Under the pieces are notes generated by a model. That model ran no database searches and had not been told where the DNA came from. It was given only the letters and a program-made list of their open reading frames with translations. Positions 1 through 12,641 of a stretch of DNA of 64,000 nucleotides are shown here, piece after piece. A program made the position numbers and the translations under genes. Source of the DNA: an uncultured Pelagibacteraceae bacterium (GTDB taxonomy: Bacteria; Pseudomonadota; Alphaproteobacteria; Pelagibacterales; Pelagibacteraceae); the NCBI GenBank assembly GCA_902612605.1, contig CACMDY010000001.1, forward strand, positions 186,001 to 250,000. Reading direction: 5' to 3'. Position 1 is the first letter of the stretch; each line of letters opens with the position of its first letter.

Positions 1-1017
1 TGAAGGATTATCTGTTAAACTTACGTGTACAGGATTTCCATCAAATTCTCTATCAGATGAGGCTCCTAAATGGTATTTTACATCTCCAGCACCATCTTCT
101 GATCCATCCATTTCACCAGCAAATTCATTAAAAATTCTTTTATAAGATTTTTGTAAAACGTTTGCTAAAACATTTAGTCTTCCTCTATGTGACATTCCTA
201 TTTTAACCTCTTTTATTTTAGATTGTCCTCCAATTTTTATAATTTGTTCAAGAGCAGGTATTAGACTTTCTCCACCATCTAAACCAAATCTTTTTGTACC
301 AACATATTTTGTATTTAAAAATTTTTCGAAGCCCTCGGCTTGTATTAATTTATTTAAAATTGCTTGCTTTCCATTTTTTGTAAACTTGAGTGCATTTTCA
401 TCTTTTTCAACCCTATCTCTAAACCACTTTCTCTCAGTCGGATTTGAAATATGCATATATTCATAACCTATGGGACCACAATAAGTTTTTTTTAAAAACT
501 TGAGTATTTCTTTAATATTTGCACTTTTTTTATTTATAATTCCGTTAAGAAAAATTTCTTTGTCATAATCTTCTTTCTTAAAACCGTAATACTCAGGATG
601 TAATTCATCTAAATATTCAGACTTCATCAATTCTAAAGGATCTAATTTTGATAATAGATGCCCTCTTAAACGATAAGCTCTTATTAAGGCTACAGCACTT
701 ATTGAATTTTTGTTTGAATTTGCAATTACTTGGAAATTAAACTTGCTAGAGTTATCTTTGATCTTTTCATTTTCTTTGGCTGTTTTCTCGACATCCTCAA
801 TATTAATTTTTTTTGAAAAAGGTTTCCACGACGGTCCATTTATCTCGTCGACTAATATCTTCATATCCTCATCCACACTTGAGAAATATTCGATCCAACT
901 TTCAGAGAGAGATGGATCTTTATTTATAAATTTTAAGTACATTTCCTCAATAAATGCACTATTGGCCTTATTTAGAAATGATGTTTTTTTATATTCCAGA
1001 TTTTTAGGAGAACTCAT
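1..1017 (-). CDS. sucA: 2-oxoglutarate dehydrogenase E1 component, N-terminal part (partial at left edge)
   Basis: The frame is open from an ATG at 1017 to the window edge, giving 339 residues of a protein that is normally over 900. SucA is the thiamine-diphosphate decarboxylase subunit of the 2-oxoglutarate dehydrogenase complex of the TCA cycle. The N-terminus shows the short E1o domain with the FINKDPSLSESW segment, the RAYRLRGHL motif, the YEYMHI motif and the KIGMSHRGRLNVLANV region that leads into the ThDP-binding domain. It lies 30 bases downstream of sucD and is the last visible gene of the TCA run. The catalytic core and stop codon are outside the window, so integrity cannot be judged. 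Confidence 0.95.
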   Translation of the reverse strand, partial: MSSPKNLEYKKTSFLNKANSAFIEEMYLKFINKDPSLSESWIEYFSSVDEDMKILVDEINGPSWKPFSKKINIEDVEKTAKENEKIKDNSSKFNFQVIANSNKNSISAVALIRAYRLRGHLLSKLDPLELMKSEYLDELHPEYYGFKKEDYDKEIFLNGIINKKSANIKEILKFLKKTYCGPIGYEYMHISNPTERKWFRDRVEKDENALKFTKNGKQAILNKLIQAEGFEKFLNTKYVGTKRFGLDGGESLIPALEQIIKIGGQSKIKEVKIGMSHRGRLNVLANVLQKSYKRIFNEFAGEMDGSEDGAGDVKYHLGASSDREFDGNPVHVSLTDNPS

Positions 1018-1047
1018 TTTATTTTATTATAATACTAAATTTTGTTT

Positions 1048-1923
1048 TCAATTGGACAATTTATTTAACAATGTTTTTCCAATTTCTGAAGGTGATGTGG
1101 CTACTTCTATGCCACAATCTTCCATTTTTTTGATTTTATCTTTGGCCCCACCTTTACCACCTGATATTATGGCCCCTGCATGTCCCATTCTTCTACCCGG
1201 TGGTGCTGTAACTCCTGCAATAAAACCAACCATGGGTTTTTTTATGTCATGATTTTTTACAAATTCGGCTGCTTCTTCTTCAGCTGATCCTCCTATTTCA
1301 CCAATCATTAAAATTGATTTAGTTTCTTCATCTTTTAAAAATAAATCTAAACAATCAATAAAATTTGTGCCATTTATTGGATCACCACCTATCCCTATAC
1401 ATGTTGATTGGCCCAAATCATTCTCTGTAGTTTGTGCGACAGCCTCGTAGGTCAAAGTTCCAGATCTTGATACAATACCAACAGAGCCCTTTTTATGTAT
1501 ATTTCCTGGCATTATTCCGATCTTGCATTCATCAGGAGTAATTATCCCTGGACAATTGGGACCGATTAATCTTGATTTTGAATTAAGTAACTTTTTTTTG
1601 ACCTTAATCATATCAAGAACTGGTATACCCTCAGTGATACAAACGATTAATTCTAAGTTAGCTTCAATCGCCTCTATAATTGCTGCGGATGCAAATTTTG
1701 CAGGAACATAAATCATAGTTGCGTTGGCACCAGTTTTATTGACTGCTTCCTTTACCGTATTAAATACTGGTCTATCTAGATGAGTTTGACCACCTTTTTT
1801 TGGTGTAACTCCTCCGACTAAATTTGTTCCATATTTAATTGCTTGCTCTGAATGAAAAGTTCCGTGACTACCCGTAAAACCTTGGCAAATTAACTTTGTG
1901 TTTTTATTAACTAAAACTGACAT
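1048..1923 (-). CDS. sucD: Succinyl-CoA ligase (ADP-forming) alpha subunit
   Basis: The product (291 aa, normal length) binds CoA and carries the phosphohistidine in the reversible conversion of succinyl-CoA to succinate with nucleotide phosphorylation. The N-terminal CoA-binding Rossmann domain has [13 protein letters not shown]. The C-terminal ligase domain has GPNCPGI, GIGGDP and the active-site [10 protein letters not shown], with the phosphorylated His at about residue 248. Its start codon directly abuts the stop of sucC, so the two subunits are almost certainly co-translated. Nothing unusual is seen. Confidence 0.97.
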   Translation of the reverse strand: MSVLVNKNTKLICQGFTGSHGTFHSEQAIKYGTNLVGGVTPKKGGQTHLDRPVFNTVKEAVNKTGANATMIYVPAKFASAAIIEAIEANLELIVCITEGIPVLDMIKVKKKLLNSKSRLIGPNCPGIITPDECKIGIMPGNIHKKGSVGIVSRSGTLTYEAVAQTTENDLGQSTCIGIGGDPINGTNFIDCLDLFLKDEETKSILMIGEIGGSAEEEAAEFVKNHDIKKPMVGFIAGVTAPPGRRMGHAGAIISGGKGGAKDKIKKMEDCGIEVATSPSEIGKTLLNKLSN

Positions 1924-3084
1924 TTATTTAATAGCCTCTACAATTTTTTTAGCAGCATCTGATAAATCAGAAGCAGAAATTAACTCAAGACCTGAATTAT
2001 CAAGAATTTTTTTTCCCTCTTCAAAATTTGTTCCAGCCAATCTTACAACTAAAGGAACATTCATTTTTATTTCTTTTGCTGCATCCACGACACCTTGGGC
2101 AAGAACATCACATCTCATTATTCCGCCAAAAATATTAATCAATATTCCTTTAACATTTTTATCTGATAAAATTATTTTAAAAGCAGCTGCCACTTTTTCT
2201 TTAGAAGCACCACCACCAACATCTAAAAAATTTGCTGGTTCCTTTCCATATAATTTAATTATGTCCATAGTCGCCATCGCAAGCCCAGCTCCATTAACCA
2301 TGCATCCAATTGTTCCATCAAGTTTAATATATGCTAAATCATGCTTGCTAGCTTCTATCTCTGTTTCTTCTTCTTCATTGAGGTCTCTCAACTCAATTAG
2401 CTCTGGATGTCTGAATAAAGCATTTCCATCAAAATTCATTTTTGCATCTAAACAAATCAACTCTTTTTCTTTTGTTAAAATTAAAGGATTAATTTCAATT
2501 AGATTAGCATCCGTTTCTATAAATAATTTGTATATGGACTTGATTAAACTAATTCCTTGTTCTTTTGTTTCTTCATCTAGATTAAAAATACTTATTATTT
2601 TATTACAATTTTCATCAGATATTTCGTTATCTAAATCTACTTTTGTTGTTAAAATTTTCTCAGGAGATTTGATTGCGACTTCCTCTATATCCATACCCCC
2701 TTGATCACTTGAGATAAAAGCTATCTTTGAGCTCGCACGATCTACAACGCAAGACAAATAAAATTCTTTATCAATGTTAGATGAAACTTCGACATATAAT
2801 CTTTTAACAATTCTTCCACTAGGTCCTGTTTGATGAGTGATTAATTTTTTTCCAAGCAAGGATTTTGCCTCTGTTTCAAGACTTTTTAAATCATTTACTA
2901 TTTTAACTCCACCAGCTTTACCTCTGCCTCCAGCATGAATTTGTGCTTTCAATACATATTTATCAGTTTTAAGGTTTTTAGCTTTTTCTAATAATTCATT
3001 TACATCTAGAGCATAAACTCCTTCGGGAACTTTAGCTCCATATTTTCTAAGTATATTCTTTGCTTGGTGTTCGTGAATATTCAT
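1924..3084 (-). CDS. sucC: Succinyl-CoA ligase (ADP-forming) beta subunit
   Basis: The product (386 aa) has an N-terminal ATP-grasp domain beginning MNIHEHQAK, with the glycine-rich nucleotide loop [12 protein letters not shown] at about residues 52-63, and a C-terminal ligase domain with DVGGGAS and [10 protein letters not shown]. It binds the nucleotide and succinate and pairs with SucD. It sits 3 bases downstream of mdh and immediately upstream of sucD. The order mdh-sucC-sucD-sucA is common in alphaproteobacteria and places malate, succinyl-CoA and 2-oxoglutarate steps under one transcript. Confidence 0.97.
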   Translation of the reverse strand: MNIHEHQAKNILRKYGAKVPEGVYALDVNELLEKAKNLKTDKYVLKAQIHAGGRGKAGGVKIVNDLKSLETEAKSLLGKKLITHQTGPSGRIVKRLYVEVSSNIDKEFYLSCVVDRASSKIAFISSDQGGMDIEEVAIKSPEKILTTKVDLDNEISDENCNKIISIFNLDEETKEQGISLIKSIYKLFIETDANLIEINPLILTKEKELICLDAKMNFDGNALFRHPELIELRDLNEEEETEIEASKHDLAYIKLDGTIGCMVNGAGLAMATMDIIKLYGKEPANFLDVGGGASKEKVAAAFKIILSDKNVKGILINIFGGIMRCDVLAQGVVDAAKEIKMNVPLVVRLAGTNFEEGKKILDNSGLELISASDLSDAAKKIVEAIK

Positions 3085-3087
3085 TAA

Positions 3088-5548
<2,461 letters not shown>

Positions 5549-5568
5549 GAATGTATTTAAATAAGTAA

Positions 5569-6342
5569 TTATGTGGTTGCAAGCATTTTCTTTATCTCAG
5601 CAATAGCTTTTGCTGGATTTAATCCTTTTGGACACGCATTAGTGCAGTTCAAAATCGTATGGCATCTATAAAGCTTAAGTTCATCTGCAACCTTTTGAAG
5701 TCTTTCCTTTCTATCTTCGTCTCTGCTATCCATTATCCATCTATAAGCTTGTAATAAAACTGCAGGACCTAAATACTTATCACCGTTCCACCAATAACTA
5801 GGACATGAAGTAGAACAACAAGCACACATTATACATTCGTAAGCTCCATCAAGTTTAGCTCTATCTTCTGGAGATTGATGAATTTCTGTTGTTTCACTTT
5901 TTGAATTATTTTTTAGCCAAGGTTCAATGGATTGGTATTGTTTATATAATCCACTTAAGTCTCCTATTAAATCTTTTTTTACTTTTAAGTGAGGCAAAGG
6001 ATATATATCTATATCTCCCTTAATTTCTGCATGTGGCTTAGTACATGCAAGACCATTTTTTCCACCCATATTCATTGCACAAGAACCACAAACTCCATGC
6101 GCACAAGATCTTCTATATGCAAGTGTTGGATCAATTTCGTTTTTAATTTTATTTAGTATGTCTAAAACTTTAGATGGACAATTATCCATATCTACTTCAT
6201 ATGTGTCTATTCTTGGGTTATCTCCAGTGGATGGATCCCATCTATAAACATTTACTTTTCTGATATTCTTTGAACCGGTTTTGTCTTTAAAATATTTACC
6301 TTTATTAACTTTTGAGTTTTGCGGTAAATTTAATTGAACCAT
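5569..6342 (-). CDS. sdhB: Succinate dehydrogenase iron-sulfur subunit
   Basis: The product (257 aa) is the electron-transfer subunit of complex II. The N-terminal ferredoxin domain has the [2Fe-2S] cysteines in CAHGVCGSC and a later Cys in NGLAC. The C-terminal domain has the [4Fe-4S] motif [12 protein letters not shown] and the [3Fe-4S]/[4Fe-4S] cysteines in CHTILNC and CTNACPKG. The start ATG overlaps the sdhA stop by one base, so translation is coupled. A non-conserved N-terminal stretch of about 25 residues precedes the core. No defects are visible. Confidence 0.97.
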   Translation of the reverse strand: MVQLNLPQNSKVNKGKYFKDKTGSKNIRKVNVYRWDPSTGDNPRIDTYEVDMDNCPSKVLDILNKIKNEIDPTLAYRRSCAHGVCGSCAMNMGGKNGLACTKPHAEIKGDIDIYPLPHLKVKKDLIGDLSGLYKQYQSIEPWLKNNSKSETTEIHQSPEDRAKLDGAYECIMCACCSTSCPSYWWNGDKYLGPAVLLQAYRWIMDSRDEDRKERLQKVADELKLYRCHTILNCTNACPKGLNPAKAIAEIKKMLATT

Positions 6343-8117
6343 TAATACACTCTTTCTTGTGGAGGAAAATATTGGACTTCATTGGTCAATGTTGAAGTAT
6401 GTACATCTCTGTATTCAATTTTTGTATTTTTTCCATCACACCAAGATAATGTATGTTTCATAAATTTTTCATCATTTCTTTTCGGATAATCTTCACGAGC
6501 ATGAGCTCCTCTGCTTTCTTTTCTGTGATATGCAGAATCTACAGTTGTTATCGCTTGTCTAATTAAATTATCAAATTCTAAAGTCTCAACTAAATCAGTA
6601 TTGAATACCAACGATTTATCTTTAACAGAAATCGATTCCATGCCGTCATATGTTTTTCTGATCTCATCTACACCCTCTTTAAGATTCTTTTCAGTTCTAA
6701 ATACAGCACATTTAGACTGCATTGTTTTTTGCATCGCCAGTCTAAGTTCAGCGGTTCCATTATCTCCCTCTGCATACCTTAGTTTATCAAATCTATTTAG
6801 ACATTTTTCGGTTTCGCTTTCACTAACTTCTTCGTGAGGCGTTCCAGGTTTTACCAATTCCGCTGCTCTCTTTGCTGCTGCTCTTCCAAAAACAACCAAG
6901 TCAATAAGTGAATTTGAACCTAATCTATTTGCTCCATGCACAGATACGCACGCGGCCTCTCCAATCGCCATCAAACCTGGGACTGTTTTTTGAGATCCGT
7001 TTACTGTTAAAACTTCAGCTTTATAATTTGTTGGTATACCACCCATATTATAATGAACTGTTGGAACAACTGGTATCGGTTCTTTGGTTACATCTACATT
7101 TGCAAATAATCTTGCTGCCTCAGTGATGCCTGGCAATCTATCTTCAATAACTTTTTTATCTAAATGACTTAAATATAAATGAACATGGTCTTGATCTTTA
7201 CCAACACCTCTTCCCTCATTGATTTCAATAGACATTGATCTGCTAACTACATCTCTTGATGCAAGATCTTTAGCGTTAGGAGCATATCTCTCCATAAATC
7301 TTTCACCTTTAGAGTTTACCAAATATCCACCTTCACCTCTTACACCTTCAGAAATAAGTGTTCCGTGTCCATATATTCCTGTTGGGTGAAATTGTACAAA
7401 CTCCATATCTTGAAGAGGTAATCCTGCTCTTAATACCATTGCATTACCATCACCAGTACAAGTATGTGCAGATGTTGCTGAGTAATACACCTTCCCATAT
7501 CCCCCTGTGGCTATAATTGTTATGTGAGATCTAAAACGATGAATTGTTCCATCATTTAAATTCCAAGCAATTAAACCTTTGCATTGTCCATCTTTCATAA
7601 TTAAGTCTAATGCAAAATATTCAATAAAAAATTCTGTATTATGTTTAAGTGCTTGACCATACAAGGTATGGAGAATTGCATGACCAGTTCTGTCTGCTGC
7701 AGCACAAGTTCTTTGTACAATTCCATTTCCATAATTTTTTGTCATTCCTCCAAATGGTCTTTGATAAATTTTTCCATCTTCTGTTCTACTAAAAGGAACA
7801 CCATACTTTTCTAATTCTAGCACTGCTTTTGGAGCTTCCTTACACAAATATTCAATACTATCTTGATCGCCTAACCAATCTGCTCCTTTTACAGTATCGT
7901 ACATATGCCAACGCCAATCGTCTTCTCCCATGTTTCCAAGGGCTGCTGAAATTCCACCTTGGGCAGCTGATGTATGACTTCTGGTTGGAAAGACTTTAGA
8001 AATGCATGCAGTTTTTAATCCAGCTTCACTTAAGCCAACCGCAGCTCTTAGGCCAGAACCTCCAGCACCAAGGACAACGACATCGTATTCATGATCTATA
8101 ATATTATAAGATTTCAT
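6342..8117 (-). CDS. sdhA: Succinate dehydrogenase flavoprotein subunit
   Basis: The product (591 aa) holds covalently bound FAD and oxidises succinate to fumarate. The N-terminal dinucleotide motif [13 protein letters not shown] is followed by the flavinylated His in [10 protein letters not shown]. Further motifs are HPTGIYGHG and [10 protein letters not shown] in the substrate domain, a catalytic Arg in ASRDVVSR and [11 protein letters not shown] near the C-terminal part. It overlaps sdhD by 4 bases and sdhB by 1, giving the order sdhC-D-A-B. Length and motifs are normal. Confidence 0.98.
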   Translation of the reverse strand: MKSYNIIDHEYDVVVLGAGGSGLRAAVGLSEAGLKTACISKVFPTRSHTSAAQGGISAALGNMGEDDWRWHMYDTVKGADWLGDQDSIEYLCKEAPKAVLELEKYGVPFSRTEDGKIYQRPFGGMTKNYGNGIVQRTCAAADRTGHAILHTLYGQALKHNTEFFIEYFALDLIMKDGQCKGLIAWNLNDGTIHRFRSHITIIATGGYGKVYYSATSAHTCTGDGNAMVLRAGLPLQDMEFVQFHPTGIYGHGTLISEGVRGEGGYLVNSKGERFMERYAPNAKDLASRDVVSRSMSIEINEGRGVGKDQDHVHLYLSHLDKKVIEDRLPGITEAARLFANVDVTKEPIPVVPTVHYNMGGIPTNYKAEVLTVNGSQKTVPGLMAIGEAACVSVHGANRLGSNSLIDLVVFGRAAAKRAAELVKPGTPHEEVSESETEKCLNRFDKLRYAEGDNGTAELRLAMQKTMQSKCAVFRTEKNLKEGVDEIRKTYDGMESISVKDKSLVFNTDLVETLEFDNLIRQAITTVDSAYHRKESRGAHAREDYPKRNDEKFMKHTLSWCDGKNTKIEYRDVHTSTLTNEVQYFPPQERVY

Positions 8118-8443
8118 ATAGTTAGTTTAAATACCGCAAATATTGTAATTAATGGAATTGTTATAGCAAAAAAATTTAAAGCTTTGTTTGCGGCATTTTT
8201 GATTTTTTCATCTTTAATATAGTCTTCAAAAACCTCGCTGATGCTTAATGCCGAGAAAAAGTAAGCAAAAATAAGAAAAAGACTAAATATTAACTTTGAA
8301 GGTTGAGAAGTTAGAAAAGTTAATATCTCTAAGTAGCTTTTGTCATAAATACTAACCAAATTTAAAGCAAACCATAACATCAAAGGTACTAATATGAGAG
8401 AACTCACTTTTAAAAATACCCATTTTTTTGTTACTGCTCTCAT
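8114..8443 (-). CDS. sdhD: Succinate dehydrogenase membrane anchor subunit
   Basis: This short protein (109 aa) has three predicted membrane helices: about residues 12-34, 50-70 and 87-107. It is weakly conserved at sequence level. The call rests on its size, its helix number and its place between sdhC and sdhA. The Asp-Tyr heme/quinone-region pattern typical of SdhD is recognisable only loosely around the second helix. It overlaps sdhC by one base and sdhA by four. It should anchor SdhAB to the inner membrane and form the ubiquinone site with SdhC. Confidence 0.88.
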   Translation of the reverse strand: MRAVTKKWVFLKVSSLILVPLMLWFALNLVSIYDKSYLEILTFLTSQPSKLIFSLFLIFAYFFSALSISEVFEDYIKDEKIKNAANKALNFFAITIPLITIFAVFKLTI

Positions 8444-8823
8444 TAAAATAAATTTCGTCCTATTAAATAAATTGAAACGGTTAATATAAAAGATCCAAAT
8501 ATTACAATTAAGCCAGTAATTTTTGTGGTTTTTAACTCAAATCCATAACCAAAATCCATAATTAAATGTCTTATCTCGCTTAAGATTTGAAAACTAAAAG
8601 ACCATGTAATACCCAAGATGAAAAATTTCCCAATAATAGATTGGAGGAATAATTTTATAAATTCATGACTTCCTTCGCTAAATGAAAAAAAAATAAAAAA
8701 GATACAAATTAAAGTTATTGCTAATATGTTTATTATTCCTGTAATTCTATGAGATATTGAAACTAAAGATGAAACATGCCATCTATAAATTTGAATATGA
8801 GGAGATAATGGATTATTTTCCAT
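8443..8823 (-). CDS. sdhC: Succinate dehydrogenase cytochrome b556 subunit
   Basis: The product (126 aa) has the family signature near its N-terminus, PLSPHIQIYRW followed by SISHRITG, whose Ser and Arg contribute to the quinone site. Three membrane helices follow, and the later HLIMDFG segment contains the heme-ligand His typical of SdhC. It starts inside the end of asd (11-base overlap) and ends at the sdhD start, so it is the first gene of the sdhCDAB set. The overlap suggests sdh is translated from the same message as asd and the dmd genes. Confidence 0.95.
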   Translation of the reverse strand: MENNPLSPHIQIYRWHVSSLVSISHRITGIINILAITLICIFFIFFSFSEGSHEFIKLFLQSIIGKFFILGITWSFSFQILSEIRHLIMDFGYGFELKTTKITGLIVIFGSFILTVSIYLIGRNLF

Positions 8824-9823
8824 TTTGATTTGCTTTCATTATTGTTTCTGCAATTTCAACAGAATTTAATGCGGCGCCTCTTAATAAGTTATCTGAAACG
8901 ATCCACAAATTAATTGAATTCTCTTTTGTTTTATCATCTCTAATTCTTGAGATAAATGTTTCATCACTGCCAGTTGCTTCTATTGGTGTACTATATCCTC
9001 CATTTTCTCTTTTATCTATAACTCTACAACCATCAGCATTATTTAATGCTTCTCTGATTTGTTCTAAAGAATAAGGATTTTCAAACTCTATATTTACTGA
9101 TTCTGAATGTGATACAAGAACAGGAATTCTAACGCACGTAGCTGTTAGCTCTATATTATTGTCCAGTATTTTTTTTGTTTCATTAGTCATTTTCAATTCT
9201 TCTTTTGTGTATCCATCATCCGAAAAAACATCAATGTGAGGAATGATATTGAAAGCTATTTGTTTAGTAAAATTTTTAGATTCAACAGAATTTCCATCAA
9301 GATAAGATTTAGTTTGTTCAATCAATTCATCCATAGGTGCTTTTCCGCCTCCAGAAACAGATTGATAGGTGGAAACTATTACTCTTTTTATTTTATATAA
9401 ATCATGTAATGGTTTAAGAGCTAATACTAACTGAGCTGTTGAGCAGTTAGGATTTGCCACAATATTTTTTTTCATTTCATTAATTTTTTCTGCATTCACT
9501 TGAGGTACAATAAGTGGAACGTCAGGATCCATTCTAAAAAAACTGGAATTATCAATTACAGTTGTTAATTTTGCTGCACTTTCTGCATATTGTTCTGCAA
9601 TTTTACCACCTGCTGCAAAAAAAGTTATATTTGCATTTGAAAAATCATATTTTTCAAGATCATGGACTTCGTAATCTTTACCTTTAAAACTTATTTTTTT
9701 TCCAGCACTATTAGAAGAGGCAACTAAAAAAAGGTTATCAAATTTAATATCTTTTTTTTCTATAACTTCTAGAGTCTTTCTTCCAACATTACCGGTTGCA
9801 CCGATGATAGCTATATTAGTCAT
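8813..9823 (-). CDS. asd: Aspartate-semialdehyde dehydrogenase
   Basis: The product (336 aa) reduces beta-aspartyl phosphate to aspartate semialdehyde with NADPH, the branch step to lysine, methionine and threonine. The N-terminal NADP loop is GATGNVGRKTLEV. The catalytic Cys is in NPNCSTAQL (about residue 130), and the substrate-binding Arg and His are in TCVRIPVLVSHSE. It lies 14 bases downstream of dmdA and overlaps sdhC. Length and motifs are normal. Its place between DMSP catabolism and succinate dehydrogenase has no clear pathway logic. Confidence 0.96.
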   Translation of the reverse strand: MTNIAIIGATGNVGRKTLEVIEKKDIKFDNLFLVASSNSAGKKISFKGKDYEVHDLEKYDFSNANITFFAAGGKIAEQYAESAAKLTTVIDNSSFFRMDPDVPLIVPQVNAEKINEMKKNIVANPNCSTAQLVLALKPLHDLYKIKRVIVSTYQSVSGGGKAPMDELIEQTKSYLDGNSVESKNFTKQIAFNIIPHIDVFSDDGYTKEELKMTNETKKILDNNIELTATCVRIPVLVSHSESVNIEFENPYSLEQIREALNNADGCRVIDKRENGGYSTPIEATGSDETFISRIRDDKTKENSINLWIVSDNLLRGAALNSVEIAETIMKANQNGK

Positions 9824-9837
9824 TTTAAAGATTTATA

Positions 9838-10947
9838 CTAAATGAAAGGTAAATCGCAAACTGTTCCGTTAAAACTATTACCATTTATATCAATTTTGAA
9901 TGTTTGCTTTGCTTCAAAATATGGTTTTTTTATCATAGCTATACCAATTACCTGTTTAAAAGTTGGATTGTAACAACCTGATCTTAGTTCTCCGATTATA
10001 TTATTTTTTTCATCTATTAAATTCATTGAACCAGTTACACTTATTTTATCGGTATCAATTTTAACGCCCATTAGTTTTCTTTTAATTCCTTCAGACTTTA
10101 TTTTTTTTAATTTCTCTTTTCCTAAAAATTCAACATCACTATCAATATTAATATATTTATCAAAGCCACATTCGTATGGGTTGTCTCCATTGTCCATATC
10201 GTTTCCTTGAGAAAGTAATCCACTTTCGATACGTTCAATTAAATTAGGACATCCTGCTCTAATATTAAACTCATCTCCGATTTCAAATAAATGATCGTAT
10301 AGTTTTAAACCCGCCTCATTATTCTCTACATAAATTTCATATCCACCTTGTTTAGACCATCCTGATTGAGCAATTAAATGTTTGGCTCCAGCAAAATCAA
10401 AATAATCAAAACCAAAAAATTTTAAATTTGTTATTTTTTCACCAAAAACTTTTTCCATTAATTTAAATGATTTAGGCCCTTGCACAGCCATAATATCAAC
10501 TTCAGGTTCGATAATATTTACATCAAATTTATTTCCAATTGCCAATCCTTTAGCAAATAAGATTACATCTGTATCTGCAATTGAAACCCACCATTTATTC
10601 TCATTAAATCTTAGAACAACTGGATCATTAATTAATCCAGCATTATCATCTATTATTGGACAATAATAACATCTTCCATCTTTTGATTTCGAAAGATCTC
10701 TACAAGTCATAAGTTGAACCAATTTTGCAGCATCTTTTCCAGTAATCTCTACTTGTCTTTCAGCAGCCACATCCCAAACTTGAACATGCTCTTTTAAATG
10801 ATGATATGAGTCTTCTAAAGAACCAAATGCTGCAGGAAGCAACATATGATTGTATATTGTGTAAGCTGTAACACCTTGTTTTTCAATTCTTGATGTATAA
10901 GGCGTACCTCTAAGTCTTCTTGATTTTGCAATAGAAAAGTTTTTCAT
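9838..10947 (-). CDS. dmdA: Dimethylsulfoniopropionate demethylase
   Basis: The product (369 aa) is a GcvT-fold, tetrahydrofolate-dependent enzyme that moves a methyl group from DMSP to THF, giving methylmercaptopropionate. It closely matches the Pelagibacter DmdA sequence as I remember it: the N-terminal [60 protein letters not shown] and the terminal CDLPFI. The downstream catabolic genes dmdB and dmdC lie directly upstream in the same orientation, which separates it from a general glycine-cleavage T-protein. A 65-base gap separates it from dmdB, with no clear terminator. Confidence 0.96.
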   Translation of the reverse strand: MKNFSIAKSRRLRGTPYTSRIEKQGVTAYTIYNHMLLPAAFGSLEDSYHHLKEHVQVWDVAAERQVEITGKDAAKLVQLMTCRDLSKSKDGRCYYCPIIDDNAGLINDPVVLRFNENKWWVSIADTDVILFAKGLAIGNKFDVNIIEPEVDIMAVQGPKSFKLMEKVFGEKITNLKFFGFDYFDFAGAKHLIAQSGWSKQGGYEIYVENNEAGLKLYDHLFEIGDEFNIRAGCPNLIERIESGLLSQGNDMDNGDNPYECGFDKYINIDSDVEFLGKEKLKKIKSEGIKRKLMGVKIDTDKISVTGSMNLIDEKNNIIGELRSGCYNPTFKQVIGIAMIKKPYFEAKQTFKIDINGNSFNGTVCDLPFI

Positions 10948-11012
10948 TTTTTAGCTTAGTGTCATCTTTTTATCTATTTGTAAAGAAAGTAAGTTGTTTA
11001 TTTGAAAGAAAT

Positions 11013-12641
11013 CTAAGTAAGTTCCTTAGCTCTTTTTCTTAATTCAAATTTTTGGATTTTACCTGTTGATGTTTTTGGAAGTTCACAGAAGTCTATTTTT
11101 TTTGGAATTTTGAACCCTGCTAGAGTTTCTCTACAAAAATCGATTAATTCTTTTTCATTTGTCTCTTTATCTGCCACTTTCTCTATAAATGCGCATGGAA
11201 CTTCTCCCCATTTCTCATCTGGTTTTGCTACTACAGCAACAATTGAAACAGCTGGGTGCTTAGAAAGTGTGTTTTCGATTTCGATTGAAGAAATATTCTC
11301 TCCACCTGAAATAATAATATCTTTAGACCTATCTTTAACCTTGATGTATCCATCTGGATAAATAACTGCCAAATCACCAGAGTGAAACCATCCATCTTTC
11401 ATAGCCTTTTCAGTGGCCTCTTTGTCTTTAAAATACCCTTTCATAACAACATTACCTTTGATCATTATCTCGCCAATGGTTTCTCCATCCTTAGGTACAG
11501 GTTTCATAGTTTCTGGATCTAAAACAACCACTCCTTCTGTGTTTGGAAACCTCACACCTTGCCTTGCTTTAATTTCATTAATTTTATCTTCTTCAAAACC
11601 ATTCCATTCATCATTCCAAGCACATTGTAGAACATGTCCATATGTTTCTGTTAAACCATAGACATGCATTACCTCAAATCCTAATGCTTTCATTTTTTTG
11701 AAAATAATACTTGGAGGTGGTGCTCCAGCAGTTAAAACATAAACTTTATTTTTTAATTCTTTGATATCATTTTGTGATGCACCTGTTACCATATTAAGTA
11801 CAATAGGTGCACCTCCAAAATGGGTAATGTCGTGCTTTTCAATTAATTCAAATATTTTTTTTACATCAATAGCTCTTAAACAAACTGTCTTTCCATTTAA
11901 CATTGGTATTGTCCACGGGTACCCCCATCCATTACAGTGGAACATTGGTACAACTGTTAAAAAATTTAATCTATTTGGCATATTCCAAGCAACAGCACTA
12001 CCTGTTGACATTAAATAAGAGCCTCTATGATGATAAACAACACCTTTTGGATTTCCGGTTGTTCCAGACGTATAACTTAAAGAAATTGCTTGCCATTCAT
12101 CCTTTGGTTTTTTCCAAATATAATTTTCATCACCGGTGCTTAAAAATTCCTCATATTCTCTATCTCCAATTTTTTTTAACAAGGATTGGTCAGCAAAATC
12201 ATCTTGAACATCAATTACGATTGGTTTTTCTTTTAAAGTTGATAAAGCCTTTTCTGCAACTGCATGCAATTGTCTATCTATTATTAATACTTTTGCTTCA
12301 CTGTGTTCTAAAATATAAGCAACAGTTTTTGCATCAAGTCTTGAATTAATTGTATTTAAAACGGCTCCTGTCATTGGAACAGAATAATGTGCTTCAAAAA
12401 TCTCTGGAGTATTAAAGGTCATAACTGAGACTGTGTCTCCTTCAACAATACCAATTTTCTCTAGTGCACTTGCAAATTTGATGCACCTGTTAAATACTTC
12501 AGTCCATGTGAAAGATTTTGTTTCATATACTAAAGCCTCATAATTTGGATAAATATCTTTTGCTCTTTCTAGAAAGCTAAGCGGTGTTAACGGGACATAA
12601 TTTGAAGGATTTTTATCTAAGTTCTGATTATATTTATTCAT
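11013..12641 (-). CDS. dmdB: 3-methylmercaptopropionate (MMPA)-CoA ligase
   Basis: The product (542 aa) is an AMP-forming acyl-CoA synthetase. Motifs seen in order are the P-loop-like YTSGTTGNPKG, VPMFHCNGWG, YGLTETYG, the hinge region GYIKVKDRSKDIIISGGENIS and the C-terminal catalytic Lys in KTSTGKIQKFELR. Family size and its one-base overlap with dmdC plus the adjacent dmdA support the MMPA-CoA ligase call. In isolation it could only be called a medium-chain acyl-CoA synthetase. It would activate the DmdA product for DmdC. Confidence 0.88.
   Translation of the reverse strand: MNKYNQNLDKNPSNYVPLTPLSFLERAKDIYPNYEALVYETKSFTWTEVFNRCIKFASALEKIGIVEGDTVSVMTFNTPEIFEAHYSVPMTGAVLNTINSRLDAKTVAYILEHSEAKVLIIDRQLHAVAEKALSTLKEKPIVIDVQDDFADQSLLKKIGDREYEEFLSTGDENYIWKKPKDEWQAISLSYTSGTTGNPKGVVYHHRGSYLMSTGSAVAWNMPNRLNFLTVVPMFHCNGWGYPWTIPMLNGKTVCLRAIDVKKIFELIEKHDITHFGGAPIVLNMVTGASQNDIKELKNKVYVLTAGAPPPSIIFKKMKALGFEVMHVYGLTETYGHVLQCAWNDEWNGFEEDKINEIKARQGVRFPNTEGVVVLDPETMKPVPKDGETIGEIMIKGNVVMKGYFKDKEATEKAMKDGWFHSGDLAVIYPDGYIKVKDRSKDIIISGGENISSIEIENTLSKHPAVSIVAVVAKPDEKWGEVPCAFIEKVADKETNEKELIDFCRETLAGFKIPKKIDFCELPKTSTGKIQKFELRKRAKELT

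Noticed and set aside
710..1252. Plus-strand reading frame opposite sucA/sucD
   Set aside because: It is antisense to two well-supported genes and has no recognisable domain; the sucA frame runs through the region intact.
1898..2704. 268-codon plus-strand frame opposite sucC
   Set aside because: Its length follows from the codon bias of sucC on the other strand, and the translation is Ser/Ile-rich with no motif.
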